From Cupriavidus necator (lineage in GTDB: Bacteria; Pseudomonadota; Gammaproteobacteria; Burkholderiales; Burkholderiaceae): 64,000 nt of DNA. The position numbers and the translations under genes were made by a program. Location: NCBI GenBank assembly GCA_022041995.1, contig CP074382.1, positions 248,001 through 312,000 on the forward strand. Direction: 5' to 3'. The notes under the pieces were generated by a model. That model was not told where the DNA came from and did no database searches. It saw only the letters and a program-made list of their open reading frames with translations. Shown here in pieces: positions 26,838-35,913 of the stretch; the stretch's first letter is position 1; every line of letters starts with the position of its first letter.

Positions 26838-28062
26838 GCGCGACCTCAAAGATCGCGTCAAGAAGGAATGCGAGCGCACCGGCCGCAAGTTCCTGTACTG
26901 GAAGCAGGCCGCGCCGTCCGAGTCGATCCGCCTCAACCCGCTGGAGAACTGGTCGCAGCCCTCGGAGATCCCGAGCCGCATCGCCCAGCTGATGGAAGAA
27001 GGGCCGTTCCGCGACTTCGCCTTCCTCTTCATTGACCGGGCGGTCAAGGGTGAACTGTATGTAGGCGACAAGCCGAACCTGCGCTCGATCCTCAACTATG
27101 CGCAGTCCGGCATCAACAGCCTGCTGGAACGGTGCCTCAAGCGCTTCTTCCCCGAATCCGGCATGGCCGACTGGGAAGATGAGGTCAACGGATTCATGCA
27201 GAAGCTCGGGCAAAAGAGCGATGCGACGCTCCTCGACGGCATGGTGCAGCTCTACCTGCAGCGCTTCGCCAACGTCGGGCGCGCTCACGAATCGATCGAC
27301 GGCCTGGTCTCGACGTTCACGCATGACCGCGAGCATTACATGCGCATCATCGCCTCCGCGCTGCCTCTGCTGCAGATGCTGGCCACCGGCGAGACCGGCC
27401 TGATGCTCGCGCCCAAGGCCGATGACTTCGAAGATGACCGCGAGATCTGGGACATCGACAAGATCATCAAGCAGAAGGCCGTGCTGTGCGTCGGGCTCGA
27501 CTCCATGTCCAACAGCATCGTCGCCAAGGCCATCGCCTCGATGATCCTGTCCGACATCGCCTCAGTGGCCGGCACGATCTACAACTTTTACGACAAGCCG
27601 CCCGGTGTCGTCCTCATCATCGACGAGGTGGCCGAGGCCATCAACGAGCAGGTGATCCAGATCCTGAACAAGGGGCGCGGGGCGGGCTTCAAGGCCTTTG
27701 TTGCCTTCCAGAGCCGGTCCGATTTGGAGGCCAATCTCGGTAACGCAGCAAAAATTCTGCAGGTGTTGGCGAACCTCAACAACCAGATCATCTTACGATT
27801 GGAAGACACCGACACGGCGCAGTGGTTCTCCGACAAGGTGGGCGAAACCGGCATCACCAACATCGTCCAATCGAGCACCACCAGCACCGGCAGTGAGGCC
27901 CACGTGGGCGAATTCAGCGGATCGGTGTCCCGTTCCCGGCAGCTGGAGAAAGTGCCCCTGATCCCGGTGCGCCTGATTACCCAGCTCCCCAATTTGCAAT
28001 ATTTCCTGCGGGTTTCCGGTGGCGCTGTCTACCAGGGCCGCATCCCCATCATCGAAGGATAG
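26838..28062 (+). pseudogene. traD: TraD-type conjugative coupling protein, 5' truncated
   Basis: From RRDLKDRVKKECERTGRKFL onward about 407 residues match the C-terminal two thirds of ICE/SXT-type TraD/VirD4-like coupling ATPases: SIRLNPLENWSQPSEIPSRI, then ALPLLQMLATGETGLML, Walker B GVVLIIDEVAEA, and the arginine/sensor region KAFVAFQSRSDLEANLGNAA. The N-terminal membrane anchor and Walker A P-loop are missing, and the upstream part of the open frame (26623 on) is not homologous. The product could not energise transfer. The three genes that follow are the usual neighbours of traD in such elements. Confidence 0.8.
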
Positions 28063-28069
28063 TTCGCAC

Positions 28070-28576
28070 ATGACCAGCCTGTTTCGCCAGATCGTCAAAG
28101 AGCACAAGCTCTCGGCCAAACTGTCGCCCGTCTTCATCTGCTTCCCAGAGCTGGATGACGTCTGCACCCGCCTCGTTGACTTCATCGGCCTGAACTTCAT
28201 TGTGCGCGACGAGCCGCTGGTGAAGGAGATGCTGATGGACGCCCTCGCCGGCTATAAGGCCGAACGCAAGGACGGCTATGGCAACGTCGCCTTCATGCGA
28301 GGCCTCTTTGGCCGCGCGCACGAGCTGTACGCCAAGCGCTACGCCGCCTTCAAGGGCGAGAAGTACACCGTCTGGGCGCCCTTTCTGGAACCGATTCCGC
28401 TATTCGAAGGCCGGCAGGCGCCCGGGTATGTGTGCCGCATGGTTGACGAGCCCTGCCCCGAGCCCATCACGCCGCGCAGCGCGGCCTTCCAGCTCGCCGC
28501 CCGCGTCCTCAAGGGACCGACCTTCCGCCGCTATTTCGAGGAATACGATGTCTGTGGCCAACTCGCTCATTGCTAA
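28070..28576 (+). CDS. Conjugation-associated hypothetical protein, 168 aa
   Basis: Begins MTSLFRQIVKEHKLSAKLSP, eight bases after the traD stop, and contains VFICFPELDDVCTRLVDFIG and MRGLFGRAHELYAKRYAAFK. Soluble, no signal peptide. Its place directly after traD, as in ICE-type clusters, suggests a transfer role; I cannot name the family. It overlaps the next gene by 29 bp. Intact despite the loss of the front of traD. Confidence 0.7.
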   Translation: MTSLFRQIVKEHKLSAKLSPVFICFPELDDVCTRLVDFIGLNFIVRDEPLVKEMLMDALAGYKAERKDGYGNVAFMRGLFGRAHELYAKRYAAFKGEKYTVWAPFLEPIPLFEGRQAPGYVCRMVDEPCPEPITPRSAAFQLAARVLKGPTFRRYFEEYDVCGQLAHC

Positions 28577-28793
28577 GCTTTCCGGCCTCGCCCCCGCGGA
28601 GGTCGCGGATATGCGGGCATGGGTGCGCGCGAACGATGCCGATGCGCCGGTACCGGAGCGGTTCGCCCAGGGCCGGCACGCCTTTGCCATGGCGATGGTG
28701 AAGCTTGAGCAGACCCGTCCTGCCCAATTCTGGGGCGGGCTGCTCGCCTTTGTCGCGATTCCGATCCTGGCCCTGCACGCGCTGGTGCGCTGA
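28548..28793 (+). CDS. Small conjugation-associated membrane protein, 81 aa
   Basis: Starts MSVANSLIAKLSGLAPAEVA inside the 3' end of the preceding gene, in another frame. The C-terminus is one membrane segment (FWGGLLAFVAIPILALHALV). A cytosolic helical domain with a C-terminal anchor is the likely layout. The next gene's start lies only two bases beyond its stop, so these are translated as a unit. Confidence 0.65.
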   Translation: MSVANSLIAKLSGLAPAEVADMRAWVRANDADAPVPERFAQGRHAFAMAMVKLEQTRPAQFWGGLLAFVAIPILALHALVR

Positions 28794-28794
28794 C

Positions 28795-29379
28795 ATGAGC
28801 AACAGTCGTTTCGTATCGCACCTGCGTCTGTGGCTCATCGTCATGCCTGTCCTGTTGGCGACGCTCGCGCCCATGCTGCCTGACGACAGGCATTTCGAAG
28901 TCGACCCCGCCGAACAGGCCACAGTCGCATCGCTGTTCGGGGAGGATCGGGCCGAAGGCCTTGCTAGCCGTGCCAATGCGCGCTTCCGCGCCTGGTTCGT
29001 TGACTCGGGCGCGGTCCGCCGCTCCTATTCTGGCTCTGCCAACCCGAGCCTGATCAACGACGGCGGCACGGCCGGTCTTGCCGCCGGCTGGATACAGCAT
29101 TTCTGGATGGAGATGTACCGCGGCATCTACCGCGCCGCGGTCGCCGGCAACTGGGCATGGGGTGCGTTCTTCTTTGCTGTCGCCATGCTCAACGACGGCG
29201 CCGTGCAGCGGCGCATCCGCGCGGCGGCCGCAGGGGTCGCAAGCCCCGTTGGCTTCCACCTCGCAGCGCACGGCCTGCTCATTACGCTCGGCGTGAGCGC
29301 ATCGGCCCTGCTGTTGCCATTCTCGCTGCCCGCCTCCGTCTGGACGGTCGCCACCGCTTGCGTGGGCGTGCTGGCCTAG
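28795..29379 (+). CDS. DUF4400-type integrating-element membrane protein
   Basis: 194 residues. Starts MSNSRFVSHLRLWLIVMPVL with a first membrane segment or signal anchor, followed by an outside loop (MLPDDRHFEVDPAEQATVAS), and two later hydrophobic segments (WAWGAFFFAVAMLNDGA and LITLGVSASALLLPFSLPAS). The layout and GWIQHFWMEMYRGIYRA pattern match the DUF4400 membrane proteins encoded next to traD in SXT/ICE-type elements. Function unknown, probably part of the transfer apparatus. Confidence 0.7.
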   Translation: MSNSRFVSHLRLWLIVMPVLLATLAPMLPDDRHFEVDPAEQATVASLFGEDRAEGLASRANARFRAWFVDSGAVRRSYSGSANPSLINDGGTAGLAAGWIQHFWMEMYRGIYRAAVAGNWAWGAFFFAVAMLNDGAVQRRIRAAAAGVASPVGFHLAAHGLLITLGVSASALLLPFSLPASVWTVATACVGVLA

Positions 29380-29490
29380 CGTCTGGCTGCCTCGTTCCAC
29401 GTGAATCGGTAGGCGCCCTCGCATTCACCACTACCTACAGTATTCAACGCGGATCGCCCAACCATGGTGGTCCATTCAGGAGAAAACCGC

Positions 29491-30375
29491 ATGACCACCA
29501 CTACCGACACCGCCGTTGTCACCCAGGACGACGCACTGCTCGCCGCCACCACGGATGCCGTGGCTCCAAACACCGCCATCGGGGAACCGGCCGACGCCCC
29601 GCCGGGCACCAGCCCTGGCGTGATCGACGGCGCCGACGACGGCTCGATCGAGCGTGAACTGGTGGACATGGAAACGGCGGCCGATTCGCTGCGCAAGGAA
29701 GGCCTGATCTCGGCAGACGAAGCGGAAGAGAAGAAGGCAGAGGTCGCCAACACACGCAAACGGTTCCGTGAGCTGAAGCCGGAGGACCGCGCCGCGATCA
29801 TCCGCCGCCGTCGCGAGATCGGTGCGCAGATTCTCACCCGCCAACTGGCAGGCGCCGCAGTCGTGCCGGTCGCCATCAAGCTCAACCACACCCGCCTGCG
29901 CCCGCTGTTCGAGCAATGGTGGCCGTTCATGAATCGCATGAGCATCAACCTGCGGCGCTTCGGCGGTGCCACGTTCGGCAAGGGCGAGCTATCCACCGTC
30001 GAAACCTACTTCGAGCGCGAACTGACGCGCCTGGAGGACTACGTCGATGAGCAGCTGCGCGTGGCGGAAGCGTACCGTGGCCAGCGCGAATCGGAGATGC
30101 GGGCCAAGAGCGACATTGTGTTTGAGCCGACAGTCACACTCCCCTCTCTGAACCTGACGGTCGAGGCGTACTCGCGCTTCTCCATGCGCGTGCTGGGCGT
30201 CCTGGCGAAGTTCGACCGCACCATGGATCAGTTCGACTTCATGGTCTGGAACGGCATCCGCGATCAGAGCGATATCAACGACGAGGTCGCGACCTTCCTG
30301 CGCAAATTCCACCCGCTCGGCCTGCGCAGCTACATGACTCACCTGAAGCTCATGACGACCGTTAGAGGCATTTGA
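29491..30375 (+). CDS. Large hypothetical protein of the transfer region, 294 aa
   Basis: Start at 29491 with AGGAG nine bases upstream; an in-frame ATG at 29464 lacks a site. The first 60 residues are Thr/Ala/Asp-rich and probably disordered, then a charged helical region (RKEGLISADEAEEKKAEVAN), then a folded part with NHTRLRPLFEQWWPFMNRMS and ELTRLEDYVDEQLRVAEAYR, ending LGLRSYMTHLKLMTTVRGI. Its C-terminal part recalls DUF1845/AcaB-like proteins of integrating elements, but I am not sure. Followed closely by a small gene and a helicase. Confidence 0.6.
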   Translation: MTTTTDTAVVTQDDALLAATTDAVAPNTAIGEPADAPPGTSPGVIDGADDGSIERELVDMETAADSLRKEGLISADEAEEKKAEVANTRKRFRELKPEDRAAIIRRRREIGAQILTRQLAGAAVVPVAIKLNHTRLRPLFEQWWPFMNRMSINLRRFGGATFGKGELSTVETYFERELTRLEDYVDEQLRVAEAYRGQRESEMRAKSDIVFEPTVTLPSLNLTVEAYSRFSMRVLGVLAKFDRTMDQFDFMVWNGIRDQSDINDEVATFLRKFHPLGLRSYMTHLKLMTTVRGI

Positions 30376-30437
30376 ACTCGTTGGCCGGTCATCCTCTGGC
30401 CGGCCACTGCCCTGCAACATCAACCGATTGACGGGAT

Positions 30438-30629
30438 ATGAACATGAAAGGCGCTTGGGTCGAGTTTCAGACCGATCTGGACTCGTACGGTGAAGGCCGT
30501 GTTGTCGCACATAGCGAGCGCACCGGCGACCTGGTCATCCGTGACGACGATGGCATTCACTGGCGAGGCGCCGAAGACCACATCGAAGTCATCGTCCAAC
30601 CTTCAGAGCGTGACACGCATGCTGGATGA
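30438..30629 (+). CDS. Small acidic protein upstream of helicase, 63 aa
   Basis: MNMKGAWVEFQTDLDSYGEG then RVVAHSERTGDLVIRDDDGI: an alternating beta pattern typical of a small SH3/Tudor-like or OB-like barrel. It overlaps the helicase start by 11 bp (helicase ATG at 30619), indicating translational coupling and perhaps a shared role in nucleic-acid handling. Not recognised by family. Confidence 0.55.
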   Translation: MNMKGAWVEFQTDLDSYGEGRVVAHSERTGDLVIRDDDGIHWRGAEDHIEVIVQPSERDTHAG

Positions 30630-32340
30630 GCTGAATCCCGCGCAACGAGAGGTCGTGAAGCTACGGCGACATTGCGTCGCCGTGGCCTGTCCCGGTGCAG
30701 GTAAGACTAAGACCATTGCCACCAAGGCTGCGATGCTTCTGGCGGAGCCCAAAGCTACCGTGGGCGCCGTGACGTTCAGCAAAGACGCCGCGCTCGAGCT
30801 TCGAGAGCGTATCCTCGCGCTTGCCGGACCAGCGACGAAGAAGCGGCTGCTTGCCGGTACATTCCATTCTCTCGCCTATAAGCAGCTGGGACGGCGCGAC
30901 GGTGGCACGCCAGACATCGCCACCGAGGGCGATCGTACCGGTCTGCTCATCCAGGTCCTCTCCGACGTCGGGTTGGACTGGAAGGTGGAGGACGCCATCG
31001 CAGCAATCGAAGCAATCAAGACCAACTTCGGCCAGGTGCAAAGCGGCAGCGCGGAAGAAGTCCTTTACCGCGGCTACCAGGATTCACTGGATCGAAATGG
31101 AAAGATTGATTTCCAGGACATGCTGCGACTCGCGGTGGAAGGCATGCAGAACGGCACCATCGAGCCCTATCCGTTCACGGACCTTCTGGTCGACGAGTTT
31201 CAGGACACCGATCCCCTGCAGTACCAGTGGATTGCGTTGCACGCCCATGCCGGCTCGATCGTGACCGTCGTTGGCGACGACGACCAAAGCATCTATGGCT
31301 TCCGCTCGGCGTTGGGCTTCCGGGGAATGGAGTCGTTCATTCGCCAGTTCGATGCGCAGCCGGTGGTGCTAGGCAACAACTACCGCTGCCACGCAGAAAT
31401 CCTTGGCGCGGCCGACAGGATCATCCGGAACAACCGTGACAGGATTCCGAAGGAGCTGGTTGCACACAAGGGCCCCGGTGGGCAAGTTCAGTTCCAACGC
31501 TTCCCTGACGAGTATGCCGAGGCAGTGGCCGCCATGGAGCACTTGGCGGTGGCGCTAAGGAACGGCCAGTCTGCGGCAATCCTTGCCCGTACCAACCGCA
31601 TCCTTGACCCGGTCGAGGCCGTATGCCGTTCGCATGGCGTCAAATATTATCGGGCGTCCGGCAAGTCGATCCTGAGCCGCCCAGAGGCTGCGCTGATGTG
31701 CAATCTTCTGGAACTGGTCCAGAAAACGAAGAGTACCGGTGTTGATGCGCTGCTGTCCTTTGTCGGGATTGGAACTCAAGAACTCCGGCTCCTGCACAGC
31801 AAGGGCCGTGCGAATACAGAACAACGCCAGCGAAAAGAGCTTCTGGAACTGGGTCTCTCGGAAGCGTCCGCCGACCGCTATCGTGAACTCATGAAGCGGC
31901 TTGCGGAGTGGCGATCGCTCTGCGACAGGCAGTTCTACTCCCTGGTGCTGGAGGGCGCGCGTGAATGGATGATGCAGTATACCGACGCGGATCCTGCCCG
32001 TCGTGCCATTACCACGACCTATGACGTGCTATCCCGACTCAATGGTCCATTCTCCGACCGGCTGGAGTTCCTGCGCCGCGACAACAATGAGCCGGCACCG
32101 GACGCGCTGATCCTTACAACCATGCACAGCTCCAAGGGGCTGGAGTGGGATCGGGTATGGATCATTCGGGCTGAGGAGACCGTTGTGCCCGATGAAAAGA
32201 GCATCGAATCGGAAGAGCGCCGGCTGTTCTATGTGGCGGTGACTAGAGCGCGGGAAGATCTGCGTCTATCGATGGCGAAAAAGAATCCGACCTCTCGATT
32301 TGTGTTGGAGGCAGGTATTGATGCGGCGATCGCTACATGA
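30619..32340 (+). CDS. UvrD/Rep-type superfamily 1 DNA helicase
   Basis: 573 residues from MLDELNPAQREVV. Motif I ACPGAGKTKT (24-33), Ia region TFSKDAALELRERI, II LLVDEFQDTDP (about 188-198), III GDDDQSIYGFR, IV NNYRC, V MHSSKGLEW (about 500), VI RRLFYVAVTRARED. It is shorter than chromosomal UvrD/PcrA (about 720) because the 1B/2B insertions are small. Such 3'-5' helicases unwind DNA in repair or plasmid replication. The open frame extends to 30490 but that part overlaps the small upstream gene. Its stop TGA overlaps the next ATG (ATGA). Confidence 0.9.
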   Translation: MLDELNPAQREVVKLRRHCVAVACPGAGKTKTIATKAAMLLAEPKATVGAVTFSKDAALELRERILALAGPATKKRLLAGTFHSLAYKQLGRRDGGTPDIATEGDRTGLLIQVLSDVGLDWKVEDAIAAIEAIKTNFGQVQSGSAEEVLYRGYQDSLDRNGKIDFQDMLRLAVEGMQNGTIEPYPFTDLLVDEFQDTDPLQYQWIALHAHAGSIVTVVGDDDQSIYGFRSALGFRGMESFIRQFDAQPVVLGNNYRCHAEILGAADRIIRNNRDRIPKELVAHKGPGGQVQFQRFPDEYAEAVAAMEHLAVALRNGQSAAILARTNRILDPVEAVCRSHGVKYYRASGKSILSRPEAALMCNLLELVQKTKSTGVDALLSFVGIGTQELRLLHSKGRANTEQRQRKELLELGLSEASADRYRELMKRLAEWRSLCDRQFYSLVLEGAREWMMQYTDADPARRAITTTYDVLSRLNGPFSDRLEFLRRDNNEPAPDALILTTMHSSKGLEWDRVWIIRAEETVVPDEKSIESEERRLFYVAVTRAREDLRLSMAKKNPTSRFVLEAGIDAAIAT

Positions 32341-32546
32341 TGCCGCAAGAGACATGGCGCTGGGACCCGGTGGTCGCTGCCTGCAAACGGAAGCACGTGC
32401 AAAAAGGGATGGCGTCCGAATTGCGCGCAAGAAATCCCGTTATCGGAATGCCAATGAATGCGCGACCGCTGAGCGCCAATCCTCCACTTGTCCGCTGCGG
32501 CACAAGTGCGGTGTGGCCACGCGGATATCCAAGGAGGAGTGGATGA
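32337..32546 (+). CDS. Possible small gene overlapping the helicase stop, 69 aa
   Basis: ATG at 32337 overlaps the helicase stop as ATGA, the usual coupling arrangement. The product reads MMPQETWRWDPVVAACKRKH and later VIGMPMNARPLSANPPLVRC; it is Arg- and Pro-rich and not recognised. The overlap is the main reason to list it. Confidence 0.35.
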   Translation: MMPQETWRWDPVVAACKRKHVQKGMASELRARNPVIGMPMNARPLSANPPLVRCGTSAVWPRGYPRRSG

Positions 32547-32569
32547 GCCCGTAGGCGTCTCCATAGACG

Positions 32570-32602
32570 AAAAAAAACCTGGAGTTGCAGCTCCAGGCTT
32601 TT
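32570..32602 (+). terminator. Rho-independent terminator after the helicase operon
   Basis: Arms CCTGGAG (32578-32584) and CTCCAGG (32591-32597) with a six-base loop, followed by CTTTTC and preceded by eight A. It could act in both directions. Confidence 0.75.
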
Positions 32603-32729
32603 CATCGGCATAGGCAAAATGGGTTGCAAGCTTCGAAACCCTCTTGACTCGACCTACAAGACAGATCAAGTGTACGAAGCCCGCGCCTTCGCTGTCAATG
32701 CTCCCTTTCCAAGTTTGCGCTGATCGAAG

Positions 32730-33968
32730 ATGAAATGTAGCTTCGACGGGCTTCCTATTGCCCGAAGAACAACACCATGCGGCGGTACGTCGCAAGTTCC
32801 CAACCCTATCGCTGCCGATGGCCGGCAACCCAAGGCAGCCAGGCTCGATGCCGATCGGTTGCCCGAGCGGATTCTTAGAGCCATTGCGCTGGTCTACGAG
32901 TCCGATGGACTTCGGACTTTGCACATCACGAACCGTCAGGTATTGGCCACGCTCGTCCGCTTCACTTTGAACCAGAAGGATCCCTCTGCGCTCGCCTTCA
33001 TAAAGAAGGCAACAATTGCGCATCACCTCGGAATCAGTGAGGCTACTGTCTATCGAGCGCTTGAAGATGCCGGGCTTATAGAGCGTGAACGGCAGCAGCG
33101 CACCAGGGCCCAGCTCGAGGTCGTTGGGCGGATCGGGTTCTCTGCAAAGTTACTCCGATGCATTGGAATCGTCAGCCCGCAGCTGCAGTCCACTGTCCAC
33201 GTTCCGGTCCGCTCTGATGAGTCCGGAGCCTCTACACGTATCGCACCGGTGAGTGGCGTAAACAAGACCATGCAGTCTTCTACGAAGAAACATCCGGGGC
33301 GGGGATCCTTTTTGCTGATTGACGGTCGGGCGGTGCCTATGGACCTGGCGCCCCTGGTGCGCGATCAAGCGCTAAAGATGTCCGCGCTGTTCCTACTGAT
33401 GAGGCTCGCGCGAACGGCGGGCCACCGATTGTCGGACGTCGTATCGGCGGCTGGCAATGCACTCAGGCCGCTCCGGGGGCGAGAACTGTTCGCGTACCTC
33501 AAGTCGCTCCTCGAAAAGCCTGTTGACTATGGACATGTAGTCCGGACGCGGAAGCTCCGTGACGACGAAGCGCGCGCAGCCGAGGCTCGGGCCACACAAG
33601 AGCGGCAGCAGATTGCCGAACTCGTAGAGAGGTACCGAGACAAACGGGTCGCAGCACCCGACGAGTCGACCTATGAGGTCGATTCAGCGTCCATCGTGAT
33701 CACCGACGCGAACGGTCGCCGAAGCTCTCTAGCGCATGAGCAGGCGCGCGCCTGGCTTATCGAGATGGACAGAGTAGCTGGCGGATTGGCCCCTGCCGTC
33801 GGCCAGCCGGTGCAAGCAAGACAGCGGTCTTCGGTAGTGGCACACGCGGCCATTGAGGATATTCGCAGGTTGATGCGCGACAAACAGGCGTCTCAGTACA
33901 TTTCGCGGAGAGCCAAAGGAGCGTGCTTGCGATCCGTCTCGCTTAGTCAGCCCTGCAGAATGTGGTGA
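32730..33968 (+). CDS. HTH-containing protein near the replication locus, 412 aa
   Basis: An N-terminal basic region is followed at about 55-120 by a winged-helix-like segment with HITNRQVLATLVRFTLNQKD and KATIAHHLGISEATVYRALE, DAGLIERERQQRT. The middle (FLLIDGRAVPMDLAPLVRDQ, AGHRLSDVVSAAGNALRPLR) and the charged C-terminal helices (DDEARAAEARATQERQQIAE) are not recognised. The HTH and its place 400 bp from rep suggest a replication or transfer regulator; that is inference. The start is uncertain: no clear ribosome site at 32730. Confidence 0.6.
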   Translation: MKCSFDGLPIARRTTPCGGTSQVPNPIAADGRQPKAARLDADRLPERILRAIALVYESDGLRTLHITNRQVLATLVRFTLNQKDPSALAFIKKATIAHHLGISEATVYRALEDAGLIERERQQRTRAQLEVVGRIGFSAKLLRCIGIVSPQLQSTVHVPVRSDESGASTRIAPVSGVNKTMQSSTKKHPGRGSFLLIDGRAVPMDLAPLVRDQALKMSALFLLMRLARTAGHRLSDVVSAAGNALRPLRGRELFAYLKSLLEKPVDYGHVVRTRKLRDDEARAAEARATQERQQIAELVERYRDKRVAAPDESTYEVDSASIVITDANGRRSSLAHEQARAWLIEMDRVAGGLAPAVGQPVQARQRSSVVAHAAIEDIRRLMRDKQASQYISRRAKGACLRSVSLSQPCRMW

Positions 33969-34054
33969 AGCCAAGTGTGGCAAAGCATTGAGGAGGGTTG
34001 CTGTGCAGGAGAATTCCCAGTGTGTCAAACTGGTCCGCTTGGCCAAGCATGAGG

Positions 34055-34230
34055 GCCTGAACGTTAAGCAAACCTTCGAGTGCGAGGGGCAAGAAGCTGC
34101 GGCGCTGCGCTGGCGCCTATGCGCACGCCGAACAGTTCAAACGTCTGCGCAGGGTGCTCAAACGCCAGCGCACAACTCCGGGTCGGCTCCTGTGCGACAT
34201 CGAACGTAAGTTGCCTGGGATAGAGTAGCG
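34055..34230 (+). pseudogene. IS5-family transposase fragment
   Basis: Readings LNVKQTFECEGQEAAALR and, one frame over, AYAHAEQFKRLRRVLKRQRT, TPGRLLCDIERKLPG match the region between the second Asp and the Glu of IS5-group DDE transposases. Neither end is present and the frames differ, so this is an internal scrap. Confidence 0.6.
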
Positions 34231-34375
34231 ATCGGCGTCTCTCCTTCCCCCTTCATCAGCACCTCAACCTTCAAACGCGACCGTGGTCATATGGCAATCG
34301 AACAACTGCGGAGTTTGGTGCGCGCGAGGTTGGGTTCTCGGCGCGTTCTGCTGCCGTGAAGGCGCCTGCTCGTGC

Positions 34376-35743
34376 TCAGATCAGACTTGCTGAGGCCGCT
34401 GCGCCTACTCGCTTTGCGGCCTTCGCTGCCTTGTGCACGCGACTGGCCACGAAGGCTCCAAATGTGCTCCGAACATGAGGGTCATTGATATGCTCGTGCA
34501 CGTTCAGGGACTCAACCTTAAGTCTTCGCGCGAGAAGCTTGGCCGCCTGAGACTGACAAAATTCCGCGATCATGTCCGATTGCTGCTCAGCGGAGAGCTT
34601 GTTATAGGCTTCCCAACCCAAATCGGCTTCTCGTTGGTCGCGCTCGGCGCCAACGGCCTTCACGCGGGCCTCGCGCTCAGCCATCTCCTGGTCAACAGCC
34701 TTACGAGTTGACTCTGCAATGGCTGACTGGTGATGGATCTGCTTATCGAGTTCACCAAGCAAGTAGCCCTCGCGAAGGGCTTTCATGAAATAACCACCTG
34801 CTCGCACCTTCACCTTGCCGACTTTCACGTTGTGTCGGGTGTACTCCATGGCCTGGTGGATTCGCTCGTCGTTGTACAGGTCGCGGTTCGTAATAATTTC
34901 GTTGAACTCGGACTGGTTGAGTGCGAACTCTTTGCGCAGCGTCTCGTAGACATTGCGAAGAACGATGAACGCGGTTTTTTGCTCGTTGGGCTGCTCGGTA
35001 GCGTTCAATCGGAATCGAACTTGGCCGATTTTCTTTGAACCGGGCACGTTAAGCGTAAGCATCTCAATGTGGAGTCCGGTCACTTCGCGAATTTCCGAGA
35101 TGGCTACCTCAAGGACTTTACTTCGGAAGTGCTTGAAGAGGTCGTAGGTTTTCTTCTCACACTCTAGCCAAGCGCGCAAGGCCTGAACTTCGAACCAAGG
35201 CGTGATGCCCTCAACCATGAATTGTTGTAGTCGGTCGTATAGGACCTTAGAGTGCACCGACTTGAACACGTAACGCAGGCTCAGAAAGTGGGAGGATTTT
35301 GGGTTCTTGATAGCGCGCTGTAGCCGTTCGGGAAGCTCAAAGATGAACTCCCCTTTTTCGATGAATGCTGAGCCCATTAGGGGCACTGCACCCCATCGAT
35401 CTTTGGAAGGGTCTTCGACGTCGATCTCGTTAAGCTCGATAGCTGCTTTCTGGGCTTCGCGAACGAGCTTGCTGAGGTGGCGTCGGTTGTTGCTCGTTGT
35501 GGCTAACAGCCACTTGAACAATCCGACATCAACCCGGTATTCGCGCCGGACTTCTTGGTCTTCAGCTACAAGGAAGTAGGCAACATCGATGAGGCGACGG
35601 CCTGCCAGACTTAGGTCGATGATTTTGACGAAGGCATTGCTGCGGCGGAAGCCCAAGTCTTTTGGCGCTTCCGTGACGCTCTGGCCTCGAGGGGCGAAGT
35701 CCTCGAACAGTGCCAAGGCTAATTGTTGCGATGCGCTTTCCAT
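34376..35743 (-). CDS. Plasmid replication initiator, Rep_3 superfamily
   Basis: 455 residues; GGAGGG before the ATG at 35743. Two winged-helix domains are recognisable: the first around 40-230 (IIDLSLAGRRLIDVAYFLVA, LLATTSNNRRHLSKLVREAQ, KNPKSSHFLSLRYVFKSVHS), the second with ALRAWLECEKKTYDLFKHFR, VLEVAISEIREVTGL and the family hallmark NVPGSKKIGQVRFRL. The C-terminal 120 residues are charged helices (EREARVKAVGAERDQREADL). It matches initiators of Burkholderiaceae megaplasmids and second chromosomes. It reads away from the iteron array immediately upstream, the normal arrangement for iteron-bound initiators that also repress their own promoter. Confidence 0.88.
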   Translation of the reverse strand: MESASQQLALALFEDFAPRGQSVTEAPKDLGFRRSNAFVKIIDLSLAGRRLIDVAYFLVAEDQEVRREYRVDVGLFKWLLATTSNNRRHLSKLVREAQKAAIELNEIDVEDPSKDRWGAVPLMGSAFIEKGEFIFELPERLQRAIKNPKSSHFLSLRYVFKSVHSKVLYDRLQQFMVEGITPWFEVQALRAWLECEKKTYDLFKHFRSKVLEVAISEIREVTGLHIEMLTLNVPGSKKIGQVRFRLNATEQPNEQKTAFIVLRNVYETLRKEFALNQSEFNEIITNRDLYNDERIHQAMEYTRHNVKVGKVKVRAGGYFMKALREGYLLGELDKQIHHQSAIAESTRKAVDQEMAEREARVKAVGAERDQREADLGWEAYNKLSAEQQSDMIAEFCQSQAAKLLARRLKVESLNVHEHINDPHVRSTFGAFVASRVHKAAKAAKRVGAAASASLI

Positions 35744-35913
35744 ACCACTTCCCTCCTTCGTGCAGGAGGTTGCAGGGGAAAGGTCGAAATGTCAAAACAT
35801 TCCTTGTGACTTTGCCTTCGGGACGTCTAGGAATCATCGGAGCACCGCTGCTATGGTGTACCGAGTGCTGGCGGAACTTGGTCAGTAGGAATGTTGACGG
35901 GGCGCAGTGGGTC

